Assembly (NCBI GenBank): GCA_029379385.1
Contig: CM055611.1
Coordinates: 10,850,001-10,914,000 of the forward strand
Direction of reading: 5' to 3'
DNA length: 64,000 nucleotides
Source: Quillaja saponaria
Lineage: Eukaryota > Streptophyta > Magnoliopsida > Fabales > Quillajaceae
In this document: positions 43,753 through 54,780 of the stretch, piece after piece
How the letters are laid out: each line of letters begins with the position of its first letter
How positions within the stretch are numbered: position 1 is the stretch's first letter
Position numbers and translations under genes: made by a program
The notes under the pieces: generated by a model
What the model was told of the DNA's origin: nothing
Databases searched by the model: none
Seen by the model: the letters and a program-made list of their open reading frames with translations, nothing else

Positions 43753-44868
43753 GACCTATCAATCTAATACCTACCTGCAAAAAGAAACTTCTCCACTCCT
43801 AATATTGAGGGAGACTTATAAAGATTTCTTATGCGATCAGGCTTATGAATTAGCCCTTTCTTGTAATACTAAGGATTTCAAATATCCATACATTCCACTA
43901 TCTTATAAAAAGATAGCACCAATTGAGAAAATGTATGCTAATTTAACACCATATGAGATAGCACCTTTCTATCTCAATAATCATCTTACCCCTGAATTGG
44001 AACCCAGGAATATTTTATTCTATTTGAATATTCTTGTGGACACAGAATCAATTTCTCACAAACCTTGGATTCGAGCAGGGTCAGAATGGGCTTTTCAAAA
44101 ATCATCATTTATAATGTGATGCAGCCAGAAGAATGGGGTATGGGATTTATACCGTCAAAAACAAATCAAAAATAAAAGAATATTTCCTTGGCTATATACT
44201 TCTTTTGATTATATGGCTGCATGGGAAAACTTGCTTTTATTTGAAAACAAAGCAGAAAGCGTAGCTGGTTCTAAGGTTCACCCTCAATGAAGAACCTTCT
44301 CCCACTACTTTTTCTCAGTGGTTTAAAACATGGTATTTTCTTGTGGATTATTTCCTTATATCCTTAACTAAATATGTTCATTTATACTGGTCAAGGTTAT
44401 GTGAGAATAATAATTCTCTGGATCCTCAAGATAAAATTATTATGTTTACAGCTTATTATCAACTCCCATGGATTGTTAAATGGGAATATATTGTAAAAAA
44501 ATGTTCCTCTTCTGCCTTTGGGATTAATCAAGCAGTCCCCTGGTTAATTCGTAGAACTCAAATTAAATGGTGGGACAACTTCTCTAATTTTGAAGAGAAC
44601 CTTAATAATTTTCAAAAGCTGGGGGATCTTAAGATCTAAAGCTTCTTCTCATAAACCTTATATCAATGAAAATAAAAAGGTTCTTGATATGGTGAAAAGG
44701 CTTATTAGCCTCATCTTCTAAAGATGATGTTCAAAAAGAGCTCCTAAAAATCCTTGAAGATAATAGTTCTGAGATGAGTCAAGATGACCCCCGCCTATTT
44801 TCAGGATTCTCGGGACCCTCTGGAACGAAGGAGCAGAAGATTTTTTGGATGAAGAATCTCATCAATAA
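43751..44868 (+). pseudogene. EPRV-2 plus arm ORF2, unknown function
   Basis: The ATG at 43751 overlaps the RNase H stop as ATGA, an arrangement suited to coupled re-initiation. A 122-codon open stretch (43751-44119) carries LRETYKDFLCDQAYELALSC, NTKDFKYPYIPLSYKKIAPI and LNILVDTESISHKPWIRAGS. After frame breaks a second open stretch (44343-44639) carries YVHLYWSRLCENNNSLDPQD, FTAYYQLPWIVKWEYIVKKC and INQAVPWLIRRTQIKWWDNF. The end is acidic (DEESHQ, stop 44866-44868). Reassembled length is about 370 codons. The product is aromatic- and Trp-rich. I recognise no family; it occupies the place where other caulimovirids have a translational transactivator or nothing. Confidence 0.7.
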
Positions 44869-45149
44869 TTTTCTTTTCATAAAGCCAAAGTTTACTTTTC
44901 TAAAAGGAGAAAAGACTTTGCTTTTCAAAAAGCAAAAGATATCTTTTCAAAAAGAAAGAAGATTTTCGGTGACTTGAAAACAAAGTTCTTTAAAGAAAAG
45001 GATTTACTTATTAAAGTAAAAGTTTCCTTTCTAGCTAGCGAACCGACTCTAATCCATCCAAGACACGTGCCCAGTCAGAAGGATGAGCCTTATCTCAAGG
45101 AATCTGCTATTACCAGCCTTATCTCTTAGGGCAATTGTGTGAGGAGTAT

Positions 45150-45374
45150 TATTTAAGAGCCTCTGCTCTCCATTGTTGACAAAGTTTGGAAGTTTACTAA
45201 AAAATCAAAAGTTTGAAAAAATAACATCTTTGAGTGTTTAGAGTGTTTTATAAAATACGTGTGAAATTTTCAAGTTTGTAATATTGGGCTTGTACCTGTT
45301 GTACCTGTAGCTGCTATTGTTGTTGTAGTACTAGTGATCGGGTGGTGTACCTGTGCTTTGTTCCTGTAATAAAG
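45150..45374 (+). promoter_or_regulatory. EPRV-2 plus arm TATA box and poly(A) signal
   Basis: TATTTAAG at 45150-45157 and AATAAAG at 45368-45374, 218 bp apart, mirror the minus arm. The region upstream is rich in aaaag/cttttc words (44930-45000), a pattern also seen at 36420-36530 and 56230-56320. Confidence 0.6.
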
Positions 45375-45516
45375 AATTTGTTTATGTTAATGTAAGTTTT
45401 CTTCTACTCTTCTTTTATATTCGGTTATTAATCTGGGCTGCTGAATCTTATTGCAGCTGTTTCCTATGCTATGTGTATTTTTGTTTTTTTGTCTGTGTGT
45501 GCTAGCTTCCCCTTAT

Positions 45517-45927
45517 AGTGGGAATATTTCTAATCCCATGGGCATTCCAATAAAGAACATTAAACATAGGTTGAGTTGGAGGGCAAATTAATGATGTCAT
45601 TGATATGAATTGACGTGTTCAAACATTCTAGACCTTCTCTAATTGAGCTTACTAAACTTATTGAGCTTCTATAGAAAATCCTAAAGATGAACAATGTAAA
45701 GTTTGAAACCATCCTTTCCATATCTTCCCAGTGCAAATGCTAAAATCATAACTGGCACTTAGGGAGTCACCTAATTCCACCATTTTAGTTGGACTTGTAG
45801 AATTATTTAGTGAAGCCCTCAGAATGAGAATAATGGAATTTGTTTTCTTTTCATTTTGTGCCTATTTTAGATCCTTACTTACCAACTGGCCTTGAGTCTG
45901 TAGGTAACCTTGTACTACTTGAATTGC
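45517..45927. repeat. Direct repeat flanking the EPRV insert, right copy
   Basis: About 411 bp matching 35474-35917 in the same orientation. Beyond 45927 the LINE continues (acaatctctagtccttcc), whereas at 35917 EPRV begins. Confidence 0.85.
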
Positions 45928-47190
45928 GTGTGTTTTCACAATCTCTAGTCCTTCCAATTGATTCAAAGCTCTAGCACTTTTTGTTAGTAACCTGTTGGAC
46001 TCCTTGATTAAACTATGCCTCTTGAATAATTGAAGGAGGACCAACATGAGAAGCCCTTTTGCAATCAAAACTTGGTTCGATGATTCACCTTGCACATGCT
46101 TAACTATAACACATTTCAAATTCAACTGAGACAGTTTCACATACCTTACTGCCGCATAGGGTTGGACACCTCCCTTCCGATTTCTTTTTATACCCAAACA
46201 TCATTACTAGAAGCCGAATTTGTGACAATCCCAACTCTTTCCTTATTAGGAACCAATTTTTTGGAAGTATCATTGTCCAGGAGCTTTGAAAGATCTGGAC
46301 CATGGGAAAGTTTACACTCTAACATGCCATGCCCTAACCGAAGACAAGAGGTACAGTATTTAGGCAAGTTTTCATAACACATTTGCTGAAAAAAAAAAAA
46401 AAAAAAAAAACCCTGTTTTTTACTCGCAACTAATCTAAACCCTATCTGATTAGGCTTCAAAAGATCCAACTCCATGTAAATCCTATCCAAACTAGGTCTT
46501 GATCTCGATCTATGGCTTACCAATCATACTAGTAATAATGCAAAAGCTTCTTTATAATAAAAATGAATAGGTAAATTGGGAAGATTTATCCATACTAGAA
46601 CAATTGAGGACTCTAGATGGGAACAAAAATCGGGAGTCCATTTAAACACATGTATAGGGTACTTTTGAATGTACCATCGACCAATCTACACCATAGCCTT
46701 TGAAAATCCTCCTCACTGATGTTTGTAATCAAGTAATCCAACAGAAACTGCTATAGACAATCCAATGGTAGCAAACACCTTATAGATCTCTGTCATAGGG
46801 GTCAACCATGAGAAAACTTCCCAACCAAGTTGAATTTGAACGGAGTTGCTAGAACTTCAATCTCTTGACTAGTGAATTGAATAGTGGGCACCCCTTTAAA
46901 CATAGAAATCGGTTTAAATGAAAATGGAACATTGTTGGGTGTTTGATGAGTGAGTATTTCAGCAAAAGATTTTTTTTTAAAGGTGGTGGGTGGGTTTGTT
47001 AAAGATGGTGGTTATGATGGCTGCAAAGTTTGGGTGGAGGCTAGGGTTTGAGGGTTGTTTTGGGGCTGTAAAGAAGGAAAAGGAAAGTCCTTTGGTGGCT
47101 ACAAAGAAAAAGGAAGCTCATTTTGAGCCTGTGATGATGGTGTGTTCCGTAGAGGCTTCTTCAACCGACGGCAACATAGTGGAAATTAAG
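45860..47190 (-). pseudogene. LINE-g ORF1 with intact zinc knuckle
   Basis: N-terminal text KPISMFKGVPTIQFTSQEIE and LATPFKFNLVGKFSHG (46900-46790) is the DUF4283-like start. Then come EEDFQRLWCRLVDGTFK (about 46720-46670) and, past several shifts, the knuckle Y-C-T-S-C-L-R-L-G-H-G-M-L-E-C near 46350-46310, with all C-C-H-C ligands present. A run of 22 A (T on the coding strand) at 46389-46410 lies just before the knuckle and has shifted the frame. ORF1 proteins coat LINE RNA. Confidence 0.78.
46389..46410. repeat. A22 homopolymer inside LINE-g ORF1
   Basis: The equivalent place in LINE-c (about 16435) has only a T8 run, so the homopolymer has expanded here. Confidence 0.9.
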
Positions 47191-47340
47191 CCTAAAATCT
47201 CTAGTGCTTTGAAAAGGGGAAGATCTTAGAGTAAAGCTTGAAGAGCTACCACCATTGGTGGTGACCTAAGCTCCCCAATAGTGGGGGACACCCAAAACAC
47301 TAAGAAAAGGGAAAGTTAGAAGCTATAGAGAGAAACCTTA

Positions 47341-48321
47341 GTAGAGAGCCACCATTTGGAGTTACTAATGCTGCAGCAATCTTTATGGATTAATGAATAG
47401 TTTAGACCTTATCTTCACAAGTTTGTCATTGTCTTGGGTAAGTGTGCCACCCAAAACCATTGGAGAACTTTGTTGCAAACTTAGAAGCAGTTGTATGCCA
47501 AGTTGAGTAAGTGTGAATTCTGGCTTAAAGAGGTGGTATTCTTGGGACATGTAACTAATGGACAGTGTAGCTGTTGATCCTAAAAAGGTAGGAGCTATAT
47601 TGGGAAGTGCCAACAAATGTGACTGAAGTGAGAAGTTTTCTTGGGTTGGCAGCATACTATAAATGGTTTATTCAAGGGTTTCTCCAGATAGCAATAAAAC
47701 CAAGTTGACTAGTAAAGGAGTTAAGTAGGAATGGAATGAGAAGTGTCAAAGTAGTTGTGAAGAATAGAAAACTGAACTTACTACTGCACCTATTACCAAA
47801 TCCAAGAGAGAAATACACTATATAAAGTGATGCATCCAAGAGAGGATTAGTGTGTGTTTTGATGCAATAAGGGAGAGTGATTGCTTATGCTTCAAGGCAA
47901 CCAAGACCAAATGAAGAAAAGCATCTTACTCATGACTTAGAACTAGCTACAGAAGTCTTTGCTCTAAAGATGTGGAGACATTACCTATTTGGGGAGAAAA
48001 TTGAAGTGTATACTGATCATAAAAGTTTGAAAATTTTATTTGACCAAAAGGAATTGAACATTAGGCAGAGGAGGTGGTTGGAGTTCCTAAAAGACTATGA
48101 TTTTGAATTTAAGTACCACCTTGGAAAAGCTAATGTAGTGGCAAATGCATTGTAAAGTCTAGGCATGTGGCTGCAATGTTGGTCAAAGAGTATAGGATGC
48201 TAGAGGAGTTTAAAGATACTAAATTTGCAATAAGAGAGATTAAGAAAAAGTGTGTGTAATTAAGTAGATTAAAGCTATAACCATATTTGAGGCAGATAAT
48301 TAAAGAGGTGCAGTTTAGGGA
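47341..48321 (+). mobile_element. Chromovirus-type gypsy fragment (RT end and RNase H)
   Basis: It begins at the RT text NAAAIFMD and FTSLSLSWV (deleted at the VDD active site). Next come [20 protein letters not shown] and [15 protein letters not shown], then the RNase H open stretch 47877-48155: [57 protein letters not shown] and [12 protein letters not shown]. Wording fits the Tekay/Del-like chromoviruses, unlike the other gypsy elements here. It ends abruptly in LINE-h after KPYLRQIIKEVQ-like text. Confidence 0.82.
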
Positions 48322-49964
48322 TGAATTTCTTGAAAGGATAGATTTAATTTGGGGAATGATTTCCATCCCTTGGTACTCAGTGATAGTTAATGGTAAGACT
48401 ACAGGTTTTTTCAAGTCCTCAAGGGGTCTCAAGCAACTCTCTCCTATTCTTTTTATTATTGCATCAGAAGCTTTAAGTCTTGGTTTAAAGCATTGTATGA
48501 CAGATGGAGATGTGGTCTATTTTTTCATTGTTCGGGTGTTCCCAAGATTTCTCACCTTGCTTTTGCAGATGATGTCATTATTTTTTCAAGTGGTAGAAAG
48601 AGATCTTGTGAATCTCATGAGGTTCTTAGCTAAATATGAGAGGAATTCCGGTCAATTAATGAATAAAACTAAGAGCTGCTACATCACGAGTTCTAAGGCC
48701 TCCACACATGATCTTCGAATTATTAAAAAGGCAACTGGTTTTCTGGCGTCAAAAGCTTCCTGTTACTTATTCGGGTTGTTCATTATTTGTGGGGAGAAAA
48801 AAAGTTTCCTTGATTGAAAACATGATAGTGAAGATTGAGAAGCGTATTGACTGTTGGTAATTTGCTTTCTCAAGGTGGCAGGTTAGTTCTCATTAAACAT
48901 GTGCCATCCTCTATGCCTTTATATTTACTGAGTGTATTGGATCCCTCCGAAACTTTTTCAATATAATTGAAAAAGGTTTAGCTAATTTATTTTAGGTTAA
49001 AGTGATGGCAAAAGAAAGTTCCATTGGAATTCATGGAGTTCCATTTGTCTTCCTAGAGAGGAAGGTGGTCTTGGATTAAGGTCCTTATCTGATGTTTGTT
49101 TAACATTTTCTATGAAATTGTGGTTTATTTTTCGTAAAGGGCAATCTTTGTGGGCTCGCTTTATGCTAGTCAAATATTGTAAGACAATGCACCCTCTTAT
49201 AGGTCATCCTACCAATGCTTCCCCAATGTGGAGATCTTTCATCAAGGCGAATTTTCGTTGAATCGTACTTGTTTGGATTGTTGGGAAAGGGAAAATTAAT
49301 TTGTGGTATGATAAATGGTGTAATATTGGCCCTCTTTACTTCTTGATGAATGATATTCCAAGAGATTTTACTGATTGGAGGGCGGCTGAGTTTTCTACTT
49401 TAACAAGTGAGGAAAGTTCCTTGTTGCCTTCTTTGGCTTTGTGAAATTTAATTAGCCTTCACTTATCTTCTGATGCGAATGATTATCTTATATGGCAGGA
49501 GTTTTCTCTACTTCTTTAGCTTGGGAAGTGATTAGAGCTAGAGGAATAATAAGACCTAGTTTTAACCATATGTGGTTGCCTTTACTACCCATGAAAATTT
49601 CTGTTTTTGTGTGGAAACTTTGGAATGGGCACTTTGCTATTGATAGTACTATTGTGTGCTTTCAATGCAATTGTATCTAGATGCAGATGTTGCCGTTCAC
49701 ATAATGCTGAGACTATTCAACATTTGTTTATCTCTTCTCAAACTGCAAGGGAAGTTTGGTACTTTTTCATGTCTATGTTTCGTATGTAGTTTGAAGCTCT
49801 TCAGGTTTGTGAAATGTTTGAGTATTGGTGGAGGCAAGGAAGTACATCTATGGCAGGCTATTTGAGAAGTATATAAAGTTTTCTTGATTGTGTGGGAAAT
49901 ATGGAAATCCAGAAATGCTTTTGATTTTGAAAATATTCTTATGAACTCACTTCATATTATTTGG
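48322..49964 (+). mobile_element. LINE-h: RT end and zinc-binding domain
   Basis: A 5'-truncated LINE of the LINE-c family. The RT part (48322-48817 in a 176-codon open stretch shared with the chromovirus end) has WGMISIPWYSVIVNGKTTGF, KSSRGLKQLSPILFIIASEA and ERDLVNLMRFLAKYERNSGQ. Around the FADD site the frame is shifted (HLAFADDVIIFSSGRK is read from 48550 in another frame). The zinc-binding part has PREEGGLGLRSLSDVCLTFS, ARFMLVKYCKTMHP, KGKINLWYDKWCNIGPLYFL and CRCCRSHNAETIQHLF. It stops at the EPRV-3 boundary before RNase H. Confidence 0.8.
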
Positions 49965-50492
49965 TAAATCTGAGAAACCAGCTATGTTTCCTTGTTTTAT
50001 TTTTGAATAAAAGCAAATTCTCCCAAGCGACCATATAATCCAAATAATTGTATAACCGGGAAAATATTCTTCTATCTCTTATTTGTTTCTGGTGGTATAA
50101 ATCCATACCCCATTCTTCGGGCTTTATAACTTTAGAAATTATGAGTTTTGAATAAGCCCATTATGTCCCTGCTCTAATCTAGGGTTTATGGGAAACTGAT
50201 TCTGTGTCTACAAGGATATTTAAATAGTATAAAGTGCCCTTGGGTTCTAATTCAGGGGGGAGATGATTATTGAGATAAAATGGAACTATCTCATATGGTG
50301 CTAAATTAGCATACTTTTTCTCAATTGGAGCTATCTTTTTATAAGATAGAGGATATATGGATATTTGAAGTCCTTGGTATTACAATGAAAGGCTAATTCA
50401 TAAGCCTGAACGCTTAAGAATTCTTTGTCAGACTCCTCAGCATTAGGAGTAGAGACGTTTCTTTTTGTAGGTGAACTTGTTTCGGAAGACAT
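49965..50492 (-). pseudogene. EPRV-3 ORF2, N-terminal half
   Basis: The ATG at 50492-50490 lies at the same place as in EPRV-2 (after K-G-K-G-V). The first residues differ (MSSETSSPTKRNV), then the conserved QAYELAF, NTKDFKYPYI, IAPIEKKYANLAPYEI and LNILVDTESVSHKP follow. The frame is open over most of this length. The end is lost at the LINE-h junction. Confidence 0.65.
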
Positions 50493-50499
50493 AACTCCT

Positions 50500-51900
50500 T
50501 TACCCTTGAGATCCCTGCAAAAATTGTCTTGTCAGAAAATTAGGCAAAGAATTAGATTCTCCTTTTACAAATTCTATATCAAATTCGAATACATAAAGGA
50601 TTCCGTGCCATCTTGCAAATATTTGTTTAGATGCTATATTTTTAACATCTTTTAAAAAAAATATTCTTAGCAGATCTACAATCTATTCTTAATAAGAATA
50701 TTTTATTTAATAAGTCAGATTCAAACTTAGTGATACGCAAAACTATTGATAACTTCTCCTTTTTTTTTTATTTTTTTATGGTAATATAGTTTTGTTGTGC
50801 ACCTTTCCAGGTTCCTAAAGTGAATCTAACTAGTTGCTCTTTGTTAGCAAATTTTTGTTTGATAATTCCACCATATCCTAACTCAGAATCATCTGTTTCT
50901 ACTATTTTAAAGGCTTATGGAAGAGGTATACACATACATGAGAGTTCTTTAACTCTCTGTTTTATTCTTTTAACTGCTTCAGTGAAATCATTATTCCACT
51001 CAGGAGGATTTTTCTTTAGCTTATCAAATAATAATTTACAATCTAGGGTTGAGTCTTTATAGAATTCTCCTGCATAATTCAGACTCCCTATAAATCTTTG
51101 TAATTGTTGTATTTCCTTTAACTCATTAGGAAATTTGTTAGCAAATTGAATTGCTCTATCAATGGGAATAATTGATCATTTAGAAATATTGTGACCTAAG
51201 AATCGAATAGCAGTTTGAAATATTTTTATCTTTTTGCTGAAACTGCTAATCCTGCTTGATGACAATATTCAAAAACATATGAAGATGTTTAAAATGTTTC
51301 TCAATAGAAGAGGAAAACACGAGAACATCATCAATGTAAACAATTATATATTCATGATAAGGATTGAAGATATCATTCATAATATTCTAAAATTCTGAGG
51401 GAGCATTTTTCAATCCAAATGGTATGACATTCCATTCATAATGTCCAAAAGGTACTGTAAAAGCAGTTTTGCACCTATCTTTCTTTGATATCTAAATTTC
51501 CGGTGTCCTGATTTCATGTCCATCTTAAAGATTTGTTTGATGGTTTGTAATTTATAACTAACCTTGGAACTCCTCTTTCAAGTTACGCAGCATTTTCAAC
51601 ATAAAATGCAGGGCAACTCCAGGGACTATAACTTTTTCTAATTAATCCCTTTTTCAGTAATTCTTCAATTTCTTTTTACAAATTTCTAGATGTCTAGGAC
51701 CCATAGCAATGGGTCTAGCCTTCGTAGGAATCTATTTTTCAGAAAAATCTGATTTATATGGAAAATCTATTATATGTTGCTTCCTATTCCAAATGGCATG
51801 AGGAATCTCAACACATTGTTTGTTCTATTTCATTTTGAAATTTTTTAATTTCTTCTTCTAACTTTGAAGACTTTAATTGTTCTTCAATTCTTTTATATTT
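50500..51900 (-). pseudogene. EPRV-3 RT/RNase H
   Basis: The active site Y-I-D-D at 51338-51327 is intact, in the context IVYIDDVLVF. VPFGHYEWNVIPFGLKNAP lies upstream. A deletion at about 51530-51560 removes part of the finger region containing the first catalytic Asp. RNase H at 51280-50500 has several stops. Confidence 0.78.
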
Positions 51901-51989
51901 TATCTATTCTTTTACAGACATAAGAAACTTTTCTTTTCTTTTCTTTTTATTGTATCTTTCAGTAGATTTATTTCATTTCTAGGTTCTTC

Positions 51990-52420
51990 AACAAATTTGA
52001 ATTTAATTTGTTTACCTTTAATTATTGTTTCTACCCTTGATTCATCAATCCTAGAGAATAACATATGTAAGAAGTGATTTCCTAGAATTACTCCTTGAGC
52101 TATGCCTTTTACTAACACAAAGGGTAAAGAAAAACAAACCTTTTTATTTCAGATTGCCACATTTGATAATTTGTAGTCTTTTATTAGTCTATTACCATCT
52201 GCTACATGAAGAATTTGAATTGTTTTCTAAAAGTACTTTGAAGTTACTAATCCTTCATTAATACAATTCAAATCTGCTTCTGAATCTATTAGGGCTATCG
52301 AATGAAAGCTGAATTCATTGTTCACTACTATTGTTATTTTAGTGAACCATTTTTGGGCTAATACGAATTCTACTACACAAACCCATCATTATGGATCATT
52401 TAGGATATTGACAGACCCTT
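51990..52420 (-). pseudogene. EPRV-3 aspartic protease, active site changed
   Basis: Around 52310-52270 the text reads IALIDSEADLNCINE: the Gly of the D-S-G-A retropepsin motif is Glu. Downstream LVKGIAQGVILGNHFLHMLF (52118-51912) is open. Confidence 0.75.
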
Positions 52421-52679
52421 CATTAGGTTATTATATCATTATACTTTTTTCTTTATTTTCAAATTCTTGATATTTTATTTATTTTTGTTTTAGAGTTTTT
52501 TAATTCACTTTTATTTCATTCATCTCTGCTTTTAGATCAGCTATTTTTGGTTCCTTAGAGGAAGTGTTAATAGTTTTTACTCTTTCAATAATATATTTAA
52601 AAGAATAAGAATCATCTTTTATGCTTCTTTAAATTCCTGAATTCTTACCCCTAGAAGACAATTGGATATAATTTTCAAG

Positions 52680-54080
52680 TTGTATTCTCTTTTCTTCTAG
52701 GCCTTGAATTTTATCTATTAAGTCCAAAATCAGATTTTCTTCCTTAGAGAGCACATTAAACTTAAGTTTTTTGATCCTATAAATTTAAGACTACACTCCT
52801 CAAAATTATTGTCAAAAAAACACCTAGATTTTTTTGAATTATCTAACTCATAACTAAACTCTTCTTCAAAGTTGTCTAGGCTAGAGTCTGATTTAGGTTG
52901 TTCTATTATGAAAGCATTCATTTCTTCTCTTTCCATCTGAATCTTCTAACAAGATTTGAACACAAGGATTTCTTTAATTCTTCATCTATTTGGAGGGCAT
53001 TTATCTTCTTCCTGACTTTGCATTTATTTTGAAAATATCATGGTTTTCCACATTTATAACAGATAGGAACTTTTTTATAATTAGTTTTTTACTAGGTTCA
53101 CAGTAGCTTATTTTTTGTTTGTCATTTCTTTTATAATGTTTTCTCTTATAGGGTTTATTAGAGAATTTCTTCTGAAATTTATGAGTCTTTTTAGACTATT
53201 TAAATTGACTTCCTGTGGGATACCCAAATTATTCACAGAAATTTCCGAAGGCTCTTTTCCCACTCAATTTTTTGTTTTAACCTAATATCGTTACATAACG
53301 ATATTCTTTCTGATACAACCTCTGATGCTAACTCACCAAATGTGTAGCTATTATAAGGTATATTACTTCTATGTTTATCTTCAATTTGTTTCTTATTTTA
53401 TCTGCAAATAGAATTGGTAGACCAGATAGAAATTTTTCTTTCTAGAAATCAGCTTGACTGTTTGGTCTCTGATTAATCTTTATACCATTGGAAATGGGAC
53501 AAATCTGGACACCTAAGATTTATCAATTATTAATCTAAGCATATTTGCTCCTACAAAATGATTTATTATTGTATAAATCAAAGTTTTAACTATATCAGTT
53601 ACCGGATTTCCATTTTCTTGTTTCACAGAATTTAAAATCTCTTGTTTAGAGATATCATATAGATGAAAATCCCACCAACCTAAAAGTTGACCTGTAAACC
53701 CACTTATTATGGCTAAGGCTTAATCTCTATCAGTATTTCCATTAGACCTAAATGCTACAGCATACATATGCATGTGTTTGGTGGTTTGAAGAACTTGATA
53801 TTCGGCTAGTCCATCTATATTCCATTCAACTATTGACTTTCCATCAAATTGTAATTTATCTTGAATAGCATTATCTTCATACTGAAGATCTAATGGAGAG
53901 GGTCTAGGGTAGTACATTTTTTATAGTGCCGTAGGCATAGTTTTATTCCAGTGAAGTTTTATTAACTTCTAGATGTGAGTGTTTCTTTGATTTTTCTAGA
54001 TTTTGGCTCAACATGTTTACATTGTTCTTTTCTAATAGGTTTAATTTTTGTAACCTAATTACTAGTTCATCTACAAAGTT
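52680..54080 (-). pseudogene. EPRV-3 coat protein with degenerate knuckle
   Basis: The knuckle at 53061-53020 reads C-Y-K-C-G-K-P-stop-Y-F-Q-N-K-C, so the Gly is a stop and the His is Tyr. Core coat text is shifted and has a deletion near 53480-53530 relative to block D. The upstream 53917-53720 open stretch carries LDLQYEDNAIQDKLQFDGKS. Confidence 0.75.
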
Positions 54081-54099
54081 TTTATCATTAACTTGAATT

Positions 54100-54780
54100 T
54101 CAAATTTACTTTAGGTGGAGGTTTCATCATGATAGGATCTATTTTTGAAGTTTCTTTACTGGAAGATCCTAATGCTTGAGAAAAAAATCTGCTGGGAATA
54201 TTTTTCTTGAATAAGAAAACTTTCTATCCTGAAAGATTGTTTTCCTAATGATTGAAGAAACAGATTTGTATAATTATTTTGATTAGCAATTTTAACCAGG
54301 GCACTTGAAGTAGAAGCTTTTTTTGGAATAGCTGAATCAGGATCGACTATTATTTCTCTTTTTGATTTTTTAATCAAGAGGGACGACTTTGGTGGGTGAA
54401 TTGCAGTAACGTTTTTTCCTTCCCTTGTAAAAAAAGTTTTGATAAGCAGCTTCTAACACATTTAAAAAATGAGGATTCTCAAAGTCAGGCCACTCTTTTT
54501 TATGATATCTAAAAGCTCTTTCTAACCAATTGAAGAATCCTGGTTTTTTATGAAATTTTTCCTTATACTGCTTCTGCTTAGAAATCAAATAATTTATTTC
54601 CTTTTCACTAAAAGCTGTGTAGAACCATTTATGTTTGTTTGTGAAAGGATGAAGAGATTCTTTTGAGGATAACATACATACGTTGTATCCCATTTCTAAA
54701 GAGGTTGGAGAATTATCCCTAGAGGGTGACTTTAACCCTTGTTCTGAAGGTGTTTCCACCTAATATTGAGGGTGACTTAC
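54100..54780 (-). pseudogene. EPRV-3 MP-CP linker
   Basis: Two open stretches (54759-54370, 129 codons, and 54377-54156) match block D 5473-4958: SKESLHPFTNKHKWFYTAFS, FFNWLERAFRYHKKEWPDFE, and DSAIPKKASTSSALVKIANQ. Confidence 0.7.

Larger units (their letters stand above)
41400..45516 (+). mobile_element. EPRV-2, plus arm: protease to promoter region
   Basis: The plus arm begins after the zinc knuckle (ccctgaagaaagaagaatac) and runs through the coiled-coil linker, protease, RT, RNase H, ORF2, promoter and poly(A) region. It ends at about 45516 with gctagcttccccttata. In EPRV-3 the corresponding text gctagcttcccctattgg is followed at once by the tRNA primer site, so this arm ends at the primer site itself. 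It is nearly colinear with the minus arm. Confidence 0.88.
45517..47340 (-). mobile_element. LINE-g, 5' part: ORF1
   Basis: Minus-strand LINE from its 5' region (about 47340) through ORF1 to the point where EPRV-2 starts. The family is that of LINE-c. Upstream of ORF1 a proline-rich lead is readable at 47230-46990. Confidence 0.8.

Noticed and set aside
46990..47229. 79-codon plus-strand open frame, Lys- and Val-rich
   Set aside because: The opposite strand leads in phase into LINE-g ORF1, so this is a shadow of the LINE 5' region.
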